Below, piece by piece: positions 1 to 11,379 of a stretch of 64,000 bases of DNA. The DNA is taken from NCBI GenBank assembly GCA_029582155.1, contig CM055896.1:10748987-10812986 (forward strand). The letters run 5' to 3'. The notes beneath the pieces were generated by a model. That model was not told the DNA's origin. It worked only from the letters and a program-made list of their open reading frames with translations, and ran no database searches. Source of the DNA: Panopea generosa (taxonomy: Eukaryota; Mollusca; Bivalvia; Adapedonta; Hiatellidae). Position 1 is the stretch's first letter; the number at the start of each line of letters is the position of its first letter. The translations under genes were made by a program, and so were the position numbers.

Positions 1-326
1 AATATTAACGTATTATCTTTCTCACACGTCATTAATTGCTTCTTCAGACACATGTCGAATTAAATAACTCGGCAAACACCCACAATGTCCTTCTGTGACA
101 GATGAATGTTTTGTCTCTTGCTTGATACAGCAGCTGTGATCGAAGTCTAGGTCGTATTATCGTGAATAAGCAAACAAATCACTTATTTCCGAAGCATTCC
201 TCTACTTATAAAATGCTCATCGCCATACGTCAAGTGTATTTATCTAGCAAGGCGGCGATAAAAAACACTGTCTATTAATAAACCAGTTTATTTTAGAATT
301 ACCTTCCTCTGTTTTTTTCTCATATA

Positions 327-504
327 TAGTCAAACCTGTCCTAAGCAGGCAGTCAAGGGAAGGATTAAAAGTGACCTTTTAAGACAGGTTGTTGCTTAAT
401 ACAGGTTAATTTGCTCCGAAAGCACAGAAATGGGAAATGACAAATGTGGCTGTTTAAGACAAGTGGCTGGTTAATAAAGATTACCGCTTACACAGGTTTG
501 ACTG
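327..504 (+). mobile_element. MITE family A, copy 1
   Basis: A 178-bp element with terminal inverted repeats (start close to CAGTCAAACCTGT, end ACAGGTTTGACTG) flanked by TA on both sides (325-326 and 505-506). The interior has no coding capacity. TIR plus TA duplication fits a Tc1/mariner or pogo/Tigger-driven MITE; the driving transposase is not in the window. Homologous copies lie at 7522, 9606, 23842, 37690, 58825 and 59913. Confidence 0.75.
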
Positions 505-506
505 TA

Positions 507-1008
507 TGTACATTATTTAAACAAAAGCCCGTTGAAACTTGTAAGAGACTAACAGCATACCGCAAGCTTTTTTAATATAATACCGTACTGTAATATTTTC
601 AAGGCCAATCATCTGCCAAATATATATAAAATCATCGAATTCATTTCTCAAAACCTAAACTGTTCAAATGCAAAAATTCTTATTTGGGTCTTATTTCGGT
701 CTGTCTGCACCATATTTTTTTATCTGTTTTACATGATTCTTGGTATTTGAGACGAATACCATTAGGAAAGACAGCTCAAGTTGAGCGATTGCTTTATTAC
801 GTAATAACTATATACTAGTGTTGCTTGAGTATTCCAATATATTGTTATTACTTATATTGGACAGTAGCTAAGCCATCCATTCAGAATTGGACACACTTGC
901 CGGTATCATCAATCAAATAGTAAACAGACTGTGTGGGAAATCATCACTAAGGTCATCGTGTCTTGTAGCTAGTATTTCCGTCCGGTGTGTTATTTATGAT
1001 CAATAGCC
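507..1008. other. No gene seen
   Basis: AT-rich sequence without coding signal or recognised repeat. The same holds for 1-324. Confidence 0.6.
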
Positions 1009-1085
1009 GGGCCCGCTTAGCTCAGCCGGTAACGCGTGTGACTAATAATCCAGGGGTTATGCGTTCGAATTTCCGCCCGGTAGAA
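1009..1085 (+). mobile_element. SINE family 1, tRNA-like head only
   Basis: tRNA-like head (GGGCCCGCTTAGCTCAGCCGG with an A-box, then CGTTCGAATTTCC as B-box, closing CGCCCGG). The SINE body does not follow; a GTTGTATG..AAAATGTGTGT near-repeat follows instead. A full copy starts 114 bp downstream. Confidence 0.6.
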
Positions 1086-1198
1086 AGGAAATACATTAAT
1101 AAGAAACAACAATGTCGTTGTATGATAAAATGTGTGTCGTTGTATGTTAAAATGTGTGTGTATGTCATTTCCGATAGTTTCTTTCCATCCATTAACGC

Positions 1199-1465
1199 CG
1201 GGCCCGGTTAGCTCAGTCGGTAGAGCGTCTGACTATCAATCCAGGGGTCGTGAATTCGAATCCCCGCCCGGCAGCAGTCTCCGTGATGATTGAAATACGA
1301 TATTGTGTCTTACTATCATTCGTCTCTCACCGCTGATTCAAGTGGGAAAGTTATCAGTTACTTGCGGAGATGGGGTGTGTTCGAGTACCGGTTAATCTTT
1401 AAGGATCCCAGGAAACAGTGGTTAGGTTAACTGATCGTCTGTTGGCTCTTGATAGAGGCTAAATG

Positions 1466-1497
<32 letters not shown>

Positions 1498-1500
1498 GTC
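1199..1500 (+). mobile_element. SINE family 1, full copy
   Basis: About 300 bp: tRNA-like head (1199-1273) with A-box TTAGCTCAGTCGG and B-box ATTCGAATCCCC, a body beginning CAGTCTCCGTGATGATTGA, and a (TCAA)n tail at 1467-1500. The head cannot be a working tRNA gene because it runs straight into the repeated body. It is a tRNA-derived SINE of a type common in bivalves; I do not assign a published name. Related copies lie at 13910, 23410 and 32268. Confidence 0.8.
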
Positions 1501-2350
1501 AATATTATCAAGATAATTAGTATGCAGCAATTGCTATACTTTTATGTTTATTACTGCGTGGGCAACACGGCATTGTTATATCTGTTTTTACAGATTTACC
1601 ATTTACACCCATGAACGCATACTCATGTAAAATTATTAATGTCAAAGTATTAGACTATCTGAAACTCAAATTTAAGACTTTAAGATTTTTAATAAAACTT
1701 GTGAATTCAGCTCAAATTAGAAATATAAATAAAAAACAATTTCGGTTGCTACAGATATTGACGTATGCTAGCCAAAATTCTTATTTACTGTATATAAACG
1801 CTAGTACTAGCTAGGCAAAACTTTCATTGAACGTAAGTTCTGACTTTCTAATGTTCTCATTAAACGTAATTACTAGCCAGGAAAAAAATCAGAAAATAAA
1901 ACCTTTCAAATGGGAAATTTATCATTTATTTGCGGAGATGTGTGTGATCGAGTGATCCCAGTAAATAGAAAGTTATGCATAAGAACACGACGCCAAACAA
2001 TCAAACAAACAAATATATTGTTGATTCAACATGTTGATTCCAATTTCAGTCATTCGTGTACATGAACTAATACATGATGTATGTACGAGCACGTAATTCG
2101 TGGAAATTCTCCAAAAACTAATGTTGATGATGCTTGAAAAGTACTTAATTGGCAGTTAGTGTTAGATTGTTGTATCACCAGCTGTCTATAAACGTTGTTT
2201 ACGTCGATTTACTGATACAGTGTTATATTTTGAATAAACATGTTACAGTACATAATTACATCAATTCTTTGATTCAGGTGGATAATAAAGATTCACTCCG
2301 CGATGTAATGTTAACTTATATTTTGGAAAATATTTCATGATATAATCTAT
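1501..2350. other. No gene seen
   Basis: AT-rich, with only short chance open frames. A weak echo of the SINE family 1 body (gggaaatttatcatttattt, gcggagatgtgtgtga) lies at about 1911-1980. Confidence 0.5.
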
Positions 2351-2970
2351 CTAATGTAATGACGTGTATACACAATATAATGACGTTTCTACATAATGTA
2401 ATAAACAGTCTACATAATATAATAAAGTATCCACATAATGTTATAATGTATCTACATAATGTAATGAAGTATCTACACAATATAATGACGTATCTACATA
2501 ATGTAATAAACAGTCTACATAATATAATAAAGTATCCACATAATGAAATAATGTATCTACATAATGTAATGAAGTATCTACACAATATAATGACGTATCT
2601 ACATAATGTAATGAAGTATCTACAGAATATAATAAAGTATCCATATATTGTAATAATGTATCTACATAATGTAATGAAGTATCTACACACTATAATGACG
2701 TATCTACATAATGTAATGAAGTATCTACAGAATATATTAAAGTATCCACATAATGTAATAATGTATCTACATAATGTAATGAAGTATCTACACCATATGG
2801 TGACGTATCTACATAATGTAATACACAGTCTACATAATATAATAAAGTATATACAGAATGTAATGAAGTATCGACAAAATGTAATAAAGTATCGTCATAA
2901 TGTTGTAATGTATCTACATGATATAATAAAGAATGCACATGATATAATAAAGAATGCACATAATACCTAT
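2351..2970. repeat. 21-bp minisatellite with 105-bp higher-order unit
   Basis: About 29 units of 21 bp of the form GTATCTACATAATGTAATGA, arranged so that five variant units make a 105-bp block repeated about four to five times, with more diverged units at the right end. The period is a multiple of three and lacks stops in three frames, so long open frames appear on both strands; I read none as a gene. Confidence 0.92.
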
Positions 2971-3235
2971 AAAATGGACCACATAAGACAGCTATGGCGT
3001 TCCATACTAGGCTGATGGTGAATTAACACAGATCCATATGTATAGAGAGTATATTCTTCGAATTTCACATTTTTTAGCAATTGGAGTTGAATTTTTGTTT
3101 CAAACTGCATATAACAAACACTTTTTGGAAATGTTTTTTTTGTCAATTAGATGTATTAACAATAATGTAGTAGTATGCAAGATGATAATAAAGGCAATGC
3201 ATTGGTGACTGCATTTTTGAAAACAAAGATTCTCT

Positions 3236-3273
3236 GAGCCCCAGAGCCCCAGAGCCCCAGAGCCCCAGAGCCC
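3236..3273. repeat. 8-bp GC-rich tandem repeat
   Basis: GAGCCCCA repeated nearly five times in AT-rich surroundings. Confidence 0.9.
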
Positions 3274-4114
3274 TCTTGCGGCTTTTATATGGCAGTTGGG
3301 GCTTTAACATACGCATAATAACATATGTCTGTTATAACGATAAAATAAGGCAATTGTAGTGTTGCCTTTATTCATCAAATTTTGGACATATATTTTTGAA
3401 AAATCAAAATCTGTGCATAATTGTTTTGTGAGGCATTCTTCAAATATATATGTGCATAAATATGTGTTTATATGTGTATGTGTATATTTTACTCTAAACG
3501 AGTTGTATTGCTTTTTTTTTTATAAACATGGAATAGCAAAAGGATTGGGCCACAAATTATCCAACATTATAACTGGCCCTTCCAAACAACAAATTATTTA
3601 CATAAGACAATCGAGATGACAATGTGTATATATGGATTACATATAAAAATCAAATTTGATATGGAAATGGTAGAGTATATAAAAAAATGGTAAATTTAAT
3701 TGTTTGTCGTTAAATATAACTATGTTTGTGCATGTATCTCTATGGACTTTCAGTCTAATGTATTTTGAAATAAACTTCAACTACACCTAATTAAACAGAT
3801 TATTGTTCTGGATTATCTCTAGGGGAGGAATGGTGGGAATGCTTCCTCCTTGCACATGTCACATTTTTAAAAACCAATTCATGTTTCCACCTTGATGAAA
3901 CACAGACAGGGAAGATGTTTCAATGAAAGTAATAACAGGTTTTATTGAGAGGGAAGAAATTTTTTGATTCAGTGTTAGTATTATTTGTGGTTATTTGGGA
4001 TCATGGGGCCTATTTAATGTGGTTGGAAAATTAAATACTGCGTAAGCCAGCGGTAGGGTTGTAGGTATGGGGGATTGTGGGGGATTGTGGGGAAAAGTGA
4101 CGAGTTTTGCATAT
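3274..4114. other. No gene seen
   Basis: No recognised feature apart from a small GGGGGATTGT duplication near 4070. Confidence 0.55.
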
Positions 4115-4265
4115 GTTTATTAATTTAAGCTCGATTATGCAGAAAGCTCAGAGCTCATGTGAATCACTGTCAGGTCCATGTCCTGAGTAACCCGCATGTT
4201 GTTTTTTGAAAGGCCATAGAATCCAGCTTGGGATCGAACACGCGACCCCTGACCTGCCAGATGCA
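4115..4265 (-). mobile_element. SINE family 4 fragment
   Basis: Minus strand: GGTCGCGTGTTCGATCCCAA (B-box), CTTTCAAAAAACAACATG, GAGCTCTGAGCTTTCTGCA and ATCGAGCTTAAA, parallel to the copy at 43598. The A-box end is lost. Confidence 0.58.
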
Positions 4266-4309
4266 TTTAACTGTAAAATAACAAATATTATAATTATTGA
4301 AAAGTTAAT

Positions 4310-4505
4310 ACATGGTACTTGTAGCTTCCTCGCTTGACGCTTGACGGTCGGCCCGCAGTCAGATTTACCTGACTGGATAAGGCATCATACCACATGTCTG
4401 CAGCACGATACTCCAGTGCACGAAATATTGCCTCAAATAGACACCGTCATAATATGACTGAAAAACTGTTGAAAGCGCCGCTAAACACCATACAACAACA
4501 CATAA
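4310..4505 (+). mobile_element. SINE family 2, headless copy
   Basis: Body and tail of family 2: cttcctcgcttgacgc, cggcccgcagtcagatt, gcacgatactccagtg, atagacaccgtcataatatg and gaaagcgccgctaaacacca, then a CAACAACA tail. The tRNA-like head is missing. Confidence 0.7.
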
Positions 4506-4607
4506 CCATTACAAAAACACGTCTAGCACCACTGTGTAGTATGTGGTCCTAATGGACCCTTTTGTCAATTATTATCATCTCCCCCAACACATGCCATGTG
4601 GATCAAT

Positions 4608-4672
4608 GTTGTCATTATTTCTAATAAGTGTTTCATTATTTCTAATTAGTGTTTCATTATTTCTAATTAGTG
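4608..4672. repeat. 21-bp tandem repeat, three units
   Basis: Three copies of a unit around TTTCATTATTTCTAATTAGTG. Confidence 0.85.
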
Positions 4673-5712
4673 TTATCACAGAGCTCATTTAATTTGATTA
4701 AAATACAGCAATTAAGCCGGTGATAAGGGGCGTCAAATGTGGAGTATGTAATAATACCCCTGATGTTTAGACTAAATAAAACAGAAATTGCTATTTTTTA
4801 GTGACGTTTTAATACGCTTCCAAGAGATCCGCTTATTAACTTTCATTGAATTATCAGGCACTCAAATCTGTAGCAAGCGAGGCCGACGTTCTTTTATTAA
4901 GCAAAATATGCGGTTAAAGTTCTAGGTTAATAGAACGTCTGTGACCTGAAGTTTCAGAAATACTTAAACTACAATGGTTTATCATATAAAGGGGCATTTG
5001 ACAGTGCAGAAATTACTTTAATTCACGCCAACGCTTCAAATCAATCATAACCTAAAACCGTATTGAATTATTAATACCAGAGAGTTAATATCCGAATTTC
5101 TAAAATAAATAAGGTTAATTTTGTTATTAAAGTTTTCATGGCATGCTAATATAAGTACAAAAGTTTTTAAACAATAGCTTTAATATATAAGTATCAATTA
5201 ATTAGAATTTCCTCTAGACGATAAAATTAACTACTTCGACGAAGTGTACCGCAAATGTGTGTTTAGGATGCCTGTTAACCAATCACCGGAGTTACGTCAC
5301 TTTCCGAAATAGAGACGAAATTAGGCATCTTTATACGCACTGTTTGTAGTTTCATATTTGCATCAATCAACATAACACTTTCCAACGATATGGAATATGT
5401 GAACATTTATCAAAAATGCCTGTGAACCTCTTTAATGTCTGTTAAATATGATCATGTAAACATGTTACACACTTTGGCACCAGCACCTATTCGTGACAAC
5501 AAGAACATAAAGACAGATGCGAAACTATCCGTTAACGCAATGCCTTGTATTCTGACACGTTGATTGGGATGCACATAAAATTCCAATACATCATCTGCTA
5601 TGTGTCATATTACAATATCGTTACGGAAGTGTGAGGCATTGAACACATTTAGCATAATACGGAAATAAGCCCTGACTTTACCATCTGATATTAGTCCTGT
5701 GGTTGTACTAAC
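4673..5712. other. No gene seen
   Basis: AT-rich. No coding signal before the candidate minus-strand exon. Confidence 0.55.
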
Positions 5713-5821
5713 CTTACATTGTCGTAATATAATTGCAAACTCCTTCCCATATTTCGCTGTAAATGACACTGTGTATTTTTTTAAGATGTCCGGTCGAGAT
5801 ATTTTGTCAGGAGTCGTTAAT
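5713..5821 (-). CDS. Candidate internal exon, unknown gene
   Basis: On the minus strand a T/C-rich tract ending CCTTCAG (AG at 5823-5822) is followed by a 109-bp open block, then AAG/GTTAGT, a good donor at 5712-5707. After one leftover base it reads 36 codons, including TPDKISRPDILKKYTVSFTA and KYGKEFAIILRQCK. The composition is protein-like (mixed charge, G, P, C) and stands out from the AT-rich surroundings. The open frame continues on both sides (5605-5859), so splice sites are not needed to keep it open. No partner exon was found and no family recognised. It may also be a remnant of a mobile element. Confidence 0.28.
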
Positions 5822-6930
5822 CTGAAGGACGAAAAATCAAATGTTTTGGAAAAAAACATACAACGTCATTTACAATGTAAAAATTGAACTATATGATACA
5901 ATATGCAATGCTAACTGTCAAATGAATGTATGCGGATATTGCTTGTATGTCCACCCGTCCGTCTGTCCGTCCGCCTATCCCTCTTTCTATCTCACTCATA
6001 CACTATTCTCAACTCTTCTCTCCAAATCCAGTCGAATATTCTATCTCTCTTTTGATCCAGTCTCTATGGATGCAGGAGGCTATTTCATAAATCTATGTTA
6101 TACTGGGCGTTAGATCTAGACCATTACACATTCTTTCCAAAGTCAATATTTCCCGTTTCAAGCACACATATCTACGTCATTCTGTTTTAGATTTATTCAG
6201 AAAATTAATATCATGCTCCTCTACACCAACTCAATACAACAGATGTTCTAGCATCCGTAAAACCCGATTTAGCTTACTGGGGTTTATTACGACGGATATT
6301 AAAGTTAATTACCCTTGTCTTCCATAAACTAAGTCACTTCCACGCATCAAGAACTTCTTGGAAATGGATTAACTTAGAATAGAAGCTAAAACGCCATTCA
6401 CGAGACCAAAACGTTTAAATCTTTTATACCCGTCAGGATATGTCTTTCAAATTGGTTTGATGTTTAGTTTGTTTTATGTAGGGTTTTCACCTGCTAACAC
6501 TTTTAAAGGTCCAGCGCACATTGAATGAGGAGATTACAAACGTTATTATGATTATAACAATATTGTTATATGTGCTGTGCTATAAGTTTTTGAATAAAGT
6601 GTAAAACGCGTCCTGTATGATTTCTAAAAGTTATTTTAAGAACAAAATTACAGTCATGTTATCAAAGGAGTTTGTACGCTCCCGAGGCGTCGGTTGAGTA
6701 GTTCCATATCTTCCATTTACGTAAAGAGGTAATCGTACACTGACTAGGGAGCGTAAGAAGTTTGGTATTGTACATTTGATGGTGTCTGAGTGATTATATA
6801 TTACCTTATTATTACCACGGTTGACAGTAAGCGTGTTTTTCAACGCAAGATAATCTGCAAGTCAAAACAAACAAGTCAAAGTTTCCTTTACTATGATACA
6901 GAGTACCAGCAGCTAGATTACAAAGCGAAG
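5822..6930. other. No gene seen
   Basis: Short chance frames only; a C/T-rich stretch with a CCGTCCGT pattern at 5952-5975. Confidence 0.55.
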
Positions 6931-6946
6931 TTGTTGTTTTTGTTGT

Positions 6947-7011
<65 letters not shown>

Positions 7012-7033
7012 CTTGTTGTTCTTGTTCTTGTAA
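6931..7033. repeat. (GTT)n microsatellite, SINE tail
   Basis: Near-perfect GTT repeat of roughly 30 units with a few C or extra T changes at its edges. It is the A-rich tail of the adjacent minus-strand SINE. Confidence 0.9.
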
Positions 7034-7325
7034 TGTGTTTAGCGTCGCTTTCAACAATTTATCAGTTATATCGCTACGGTGTATTCTTGAGACAGTATTC
7101 TGAGCGATGTCACACTGAAGTATCATGCCGCAGACACATGCCAACCCCTTCTCACTATAATGACATGCGACCAACCAGACCAAAAACCATCATCTAAATG
7201 CTGAGCGTCAAACGAAGAAGTTTCTAGTACCATTTTTTCTACCAAGTCTTCGGTATGACTCGACCAGGGATCGAACCCACGACCTTCCGCACGCGAGGCA
7301 GACGCTCCCTAGACCACCGCTGCGG
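6931..7325 (-). mobile_element. SINE family 2 with expanded (CAA)n tail
   Basis: On the minus strand: tRNA-like head CGCAGCGGTGGTCTAGGGAG and B-box GGGTTCGATCCCTGGTCGAG (7325-7250), body with GGTCTGGTTGGTCGC, GGCATGATACTTCAGTGTGA and GTTGAAAGCGACGCTAAACA, then the tail. The tail is a CAA-type array seen on the + strand as (GTT)n at 6931-7033. Polyvaline and polyglutamine frames across it are artefacts of this tail. Confidence 0.8.
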
Positions 7326-7521
7326 TATTTACGAAGCGAATTCCAGTCTGAGCTAGAACAAAACAAAAAAGATAAAAAATGAAATCTCGTCAAAAATATT
7401 CAGGTGTCAAGAAATATACGATACAGAATTATTGACGTTTAAAAAGTCTACCATAATTTATGTCTTTCATTTGCAAATGTAACTTAGGCCGTTTTTTGTA
7501 ACTATTTGATAAATAGCTATA

Positions 7522-7666
7522 CAGTCAAAGTAAGGAGCAAAACTCGCGTTAGAAGACAGGTTGTTGCCTAATACAGGTTAATTTACTCTGAACGCATAGA
7601 AATGGGGATAGAAACTATGGCTGCTTAAAATTGGGGCTGTTTAACAGAGGTGTCTGCTTACTATAT
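7522..7666 (+). mobile_element. MITE family A, copy 2
   Basis: Starts TA/CAGTCAAAG and shares the family's inner blocks (aagacaggttgttgcctaat and gcatagaaatgggg). It is shorter than the other full copies through an internal loss, and its right inverted repeat is eroded. Confidence 0.6.
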
Positions 7667-9605
7667 GAATAGGTTATATCTCATTCACGTTGATTAACAC
7701 ATGTTTACCGTAGTAATGCCTTTATTTTATTCATGTTTTGGTTAATATCTCACAAACGCATGCAAGGACCTACACAAAAGTTCGGTATACACACATGCTT
7801 ATTATAGACGAAATCAACCCTGTCGAACCTTACTAAAATCCTACATGAATTACATATGGCGTTCTTGAACTAATTACCAAAATATGGAACTAATCAGTAC
7901 ACATGGCAAAATTGAATTGTTAAAGTGACAGGTTTTATACCAGTCGGAAATACATCATAAAATAGCTGGACATATTTATCATAAAACTCACCCATAAACT
8001 TTGAAATAACTTCTATTTTACGAAAAGCCATAATTATAATCGACAACAACATATTTAAATTTGTGAATTTAATATAAAACACATTTATGACAAATTATCT
8101 ACCAAAATGTTAATGTGACCAATTTTGAATTTTAGTATTTTTGATTTGTTTCCAGACACGTGGCACTATAACACATTATTTAATACTGCATGGTTTATAC
8201 TAAAAACGTGCCCGATGATGACTTTACGACGTCATATCTACAAACAGACGAGCGGTTATGTGTGATAGATATTCGAACATTAAGATTTTAAATGCTTTCT
8301 AGATCAGAAAATTAAAAAAAATAAACAATATCAATTCAAAATAGCTGGCAGTCAATCAATGTTACATACGAATTTGAAGATGCACGTAAAATGGAATGTT
8401 ATGACGACAGTTACAATATTAAAAGTGTCAATGATCGCACTTAAATATATACCACGGAAGAGGAACATAATGTGTTATTTATGCCGGTATCTCGTTTTGT
8501 TTTTTATAAATGAAAATGTCTGAAAACTATTCGGTAATAACTTTGCAATTAAACCTCTTTTATATTGGCTTTGGTTTTAGTTAAAGTTATAAAATACCCT
8601 GTCGAAAAGAAGAAAATTGTAATAAAAGATATTTCTGAATTCTTCAGCGAGTGATTCTGTATTTTTTTTATTAACATTGCACCCTTAAGCAATTTGAAAA
8701 TAGTTCCGCAAAATAAGTTATTTCCGAAAGAACGTAATTACTGTCTCAGAATATCAGTCAAATGAAATTGCAATGATACTTGTCGGTGTTCAAGTACGTG
8801 GCTTCAAAATCAGCATCAACAAGTGAAAATTGTTCTATTAAAACCTTGATTATTGGCGTCATGCTGTAAGAGAAACGAAACCAAAAAATGGCTAATGAGT
8901 ATTGCATTTACATTGTTTCATCAAGTACTCGTGCGCGTCCGCTAAAACCCAATCAAATGCATGTTATCACGCCATTTCTTATTATACAGACATGATCAAA
9001 TGCATCATCTGGCAAATAAATATTGACTATGTCCTTGTAGTACATCATATTTTGTGTAAAACTTTGTATTCACTCATATTTTAGTTGTTGTATTGTTGAA
9101 GAAATTGAACAATATGCATACACGTGTGAAATAAATCAAAATGTTTAATTCTTCGTTGTGCATGGAATACCGTGCAACCCATACATACATATGTTTAACG
9201 AATAATTGAAATGTTCGTCGGGGATAAATTATTTGAAAGTGCGTTAAACGTGTTGGACGAAACTCGCCTTGTATTGATAAACTGAAACCGTTATGTTAGT
9301 AACTGTGCGTCCATTCGTATATCCATGTTGCATAACTATATCCGTGAACTTATAAGTCACGTGATGTAATAGAAGGAGTATGCCCATTTCCAGCTATATC
9401 TAGAAAAAATAAAGCTTGTTAATGTTTCAAATGTTTCTTAAAGGTACGTTTAGTGTTTTCATATGCTCAGATTTCATACAAACCTTTACATTAGTATATG
9501 ATGGTTGGGACTGAAAAGTCAAGTCAAGAAAAACAAACATGACTGTGCCATTTTCAAATTAGTTAAAGCACACTCGTGTTTGTTTTTCTTTGACTAAATG
9601 TAATA
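7667..9605. other. No gene seen
   Basis: AT-rich sequence between two MITE copies, with no recognisable coding region. Confidence 0.55.
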
Positions 9606-9784
9606 TAGTCAAATCTGTCTCAAGCAGCCAGTTAAGGGAATGAAGAGAATGACCTTTTTAAAACCTGTTGTTGCATAATACAGGCTAATTTGCTCTAAAT
9701 ACATAAAAATGGGAAATAGCAAATGCGGCTGCTTAAGACAGGTGATTGCTTATTAGAGATGACCGCTTACGCAGGTTTGACACA
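9606..9784 (+). mobile_element. MITE family A, copy 3
   Basis: About 179 bp, same orientation and inner blocks as copy 1; left end TA/TAGTCAAATCTGT, right end CGCAGGTTTGAC, with the last bases changed. Confidence 0.7.
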
Positions 9785-10539
9785 TGTAAATTACATTCAG
9801 TACGTATATGTAGTGACATTAAAGGTCGTAGTGGATCATCAAATATGTTATCAATAGATATCTACATTTGTATCCTGTGTACTGACGTAGCTGTTCCAAA
9901 AATAAATAATCTTAAAACAAATCTTGTCTGTAAAAGAGAAAACAGACAATAAACAATCAATATCATGCCATAAAATACATCTCCGTCATCTAAAAACATT
10001 GACAAACCATACATCCACATGACGAACCGAAAGTAATTGCTGACAAACACTCATCGGATCATGATGATGTATGATTTGATATCCTGAAAACTGATTCACA
10101 TTATAAAATTTTATGAAACGAGATTCTGATCGGTGATTTGTGTAGGAAGTTTTTTATAATAATCATAATCGTTAGATTGTCTGGGAATGTTATTTATCTC
10201 TTAAACACGTCTGACCAGCTTAGTTTACGTATATTCAATACGTGCTAAGTCAGACGAAATCACAGTCCGGGCATAATCGCGGCAATAACGTTCATCAGTT
10301 AACAATTGACTTGTAAAGTAATAGGACGAACGTGTCATAACAACTGCTTGTGTTTCGAAACACGTGTAAATATGTCTAGGTACATGCATTATTTTAATAT
10401 GATGTTTAACGTCATCGTCAAAATATGAACATCAGAATTGTCATGACCATTGCTGTTTATCCATATTTTGATATTGACATGCGCAGTGACACATTGCTAA
10501 TTATTTATTATTCATAACATAGTTGTGTCGTTCAGCTGT
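9785..10539. other. No gene seen
   Basis: Nothing recognised. The LINE 5' end may begin within its last part. Confidence 0.5.
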
Positions 10540-10759
10540 ATCATACGCAGGCTGTGCAGAATACTTTGATATACTTGCGTGCAGTCGCTGACCCGTTACA
10601 TAATTTTGCCGTTCATTTTTCACAATCATGGACGGGCATCTTTAGCTTTGGGCATAGATTTGGATACAATCTACCTTGTTCGAGATTTGCGATAGATTAT
10701 GTATTGATTAAAATGTCATACTAAGTAAGTAATTGTAACGGATGTGACGCCATAAAACA

Positions 10760-11251
10760 ATGAAAGAGTTGTTTATGTTTCTTGAGTTTATATTTACCAT
10801 CGCAGGTTTCTATTTCAAATTTACTTCTGTTTATTTTCAACAAAGTATTGTCAATCTCCAATGTGCTATGGTCTTCCTGTTATTAGTCTTGATGTCAGGA
10901 GATATTGAGACAAATCCCGGTCCCGACTTTACGGATACTACTAACACACTAGGTGCTATTTCAAATATCCATTTAGATATAAGGAGCATTATCCATAAAT
11001 TTGATTTTGTTTCCCAAAACTTTACTGATATTGACATAATGTGCTTTACTGAAACTCATCTTAACAACTTGGTAACTTCTGATGATTTAGTTATTGATAA
11101 CTTTGACGGATGTATCTACAGAAAATATTGTACTTCTCATTATGTTTCAAAGACAATTAAGTCGAAAAGACGTACGGATTTCGAAAGCACAGTAGTCCAT
11201 GCAATATGGGTAGAGATTTGTTACAAATCGTCTTCCTTTTCTACTGCGTAA
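10760..11251 (+). pseudogene. LINE ORF start: hydrophobic leader, 2A motif, truncated endonuclease
   Basis: A 163-residue frame. Residues 1-45 are strongly hydrophobic (MKELFMFLEFIFTIAGFYFK, then VFLLLVLM) and look like a signal or membrane sequence. Residues 46-55 are SGDIETNPGP, matching the 2A consensus D(V/I)ExNPGP; ribosomes skip the G54-P55 bond in proven 2A sequences. After it come endonuclease-like motifs: NIHLDIRSI, then FTETHL with the expected catalytic Glu, then VHAIWVEI, after which homology stops. 2A-like sequences are known at this position in non-LTR elements of sea urchins and molluscs, where some leaders act as signal peptides for dual targeting. Whether this copy's 2A is active is untested; the element as a whole is broken. 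Confidence 0.85.
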
Positions 11252-11379
11252 TATATATCGTATATTAATTAGCTGTAGGGCAAGATCTAGTAGGTCACAG
11301 AAATTTAAAACTAATTAAGGGTACAATTTTATATTCTTTATGTATTTTAAATAAGTCTATTCGTGAGAAATCTTTTCCA

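Noticed and set aside
1199-1273. Genuine tRNA gene
   Set aside because: A- and B-boxes are present, but the head runs directly into a SINE body that is repeated elsewhere, and the arms pair poorly.
2316-3015. 218-codon + frame and two minus frames as a repeat protein gene
   Set aside because: They arise from a 21-bp tandem repeat free of stops in three frames; the upstream ATG has no supporting context and the peptide has no known fold.
6790-7197. Open frames of 135 (polyvaline, +) and 123 codons (polyglutamine, -)
   Set aside because: Both are readings of the (GTT)n tail of a minus-strand SINE and its body; no promoter, splice or domain evidence.
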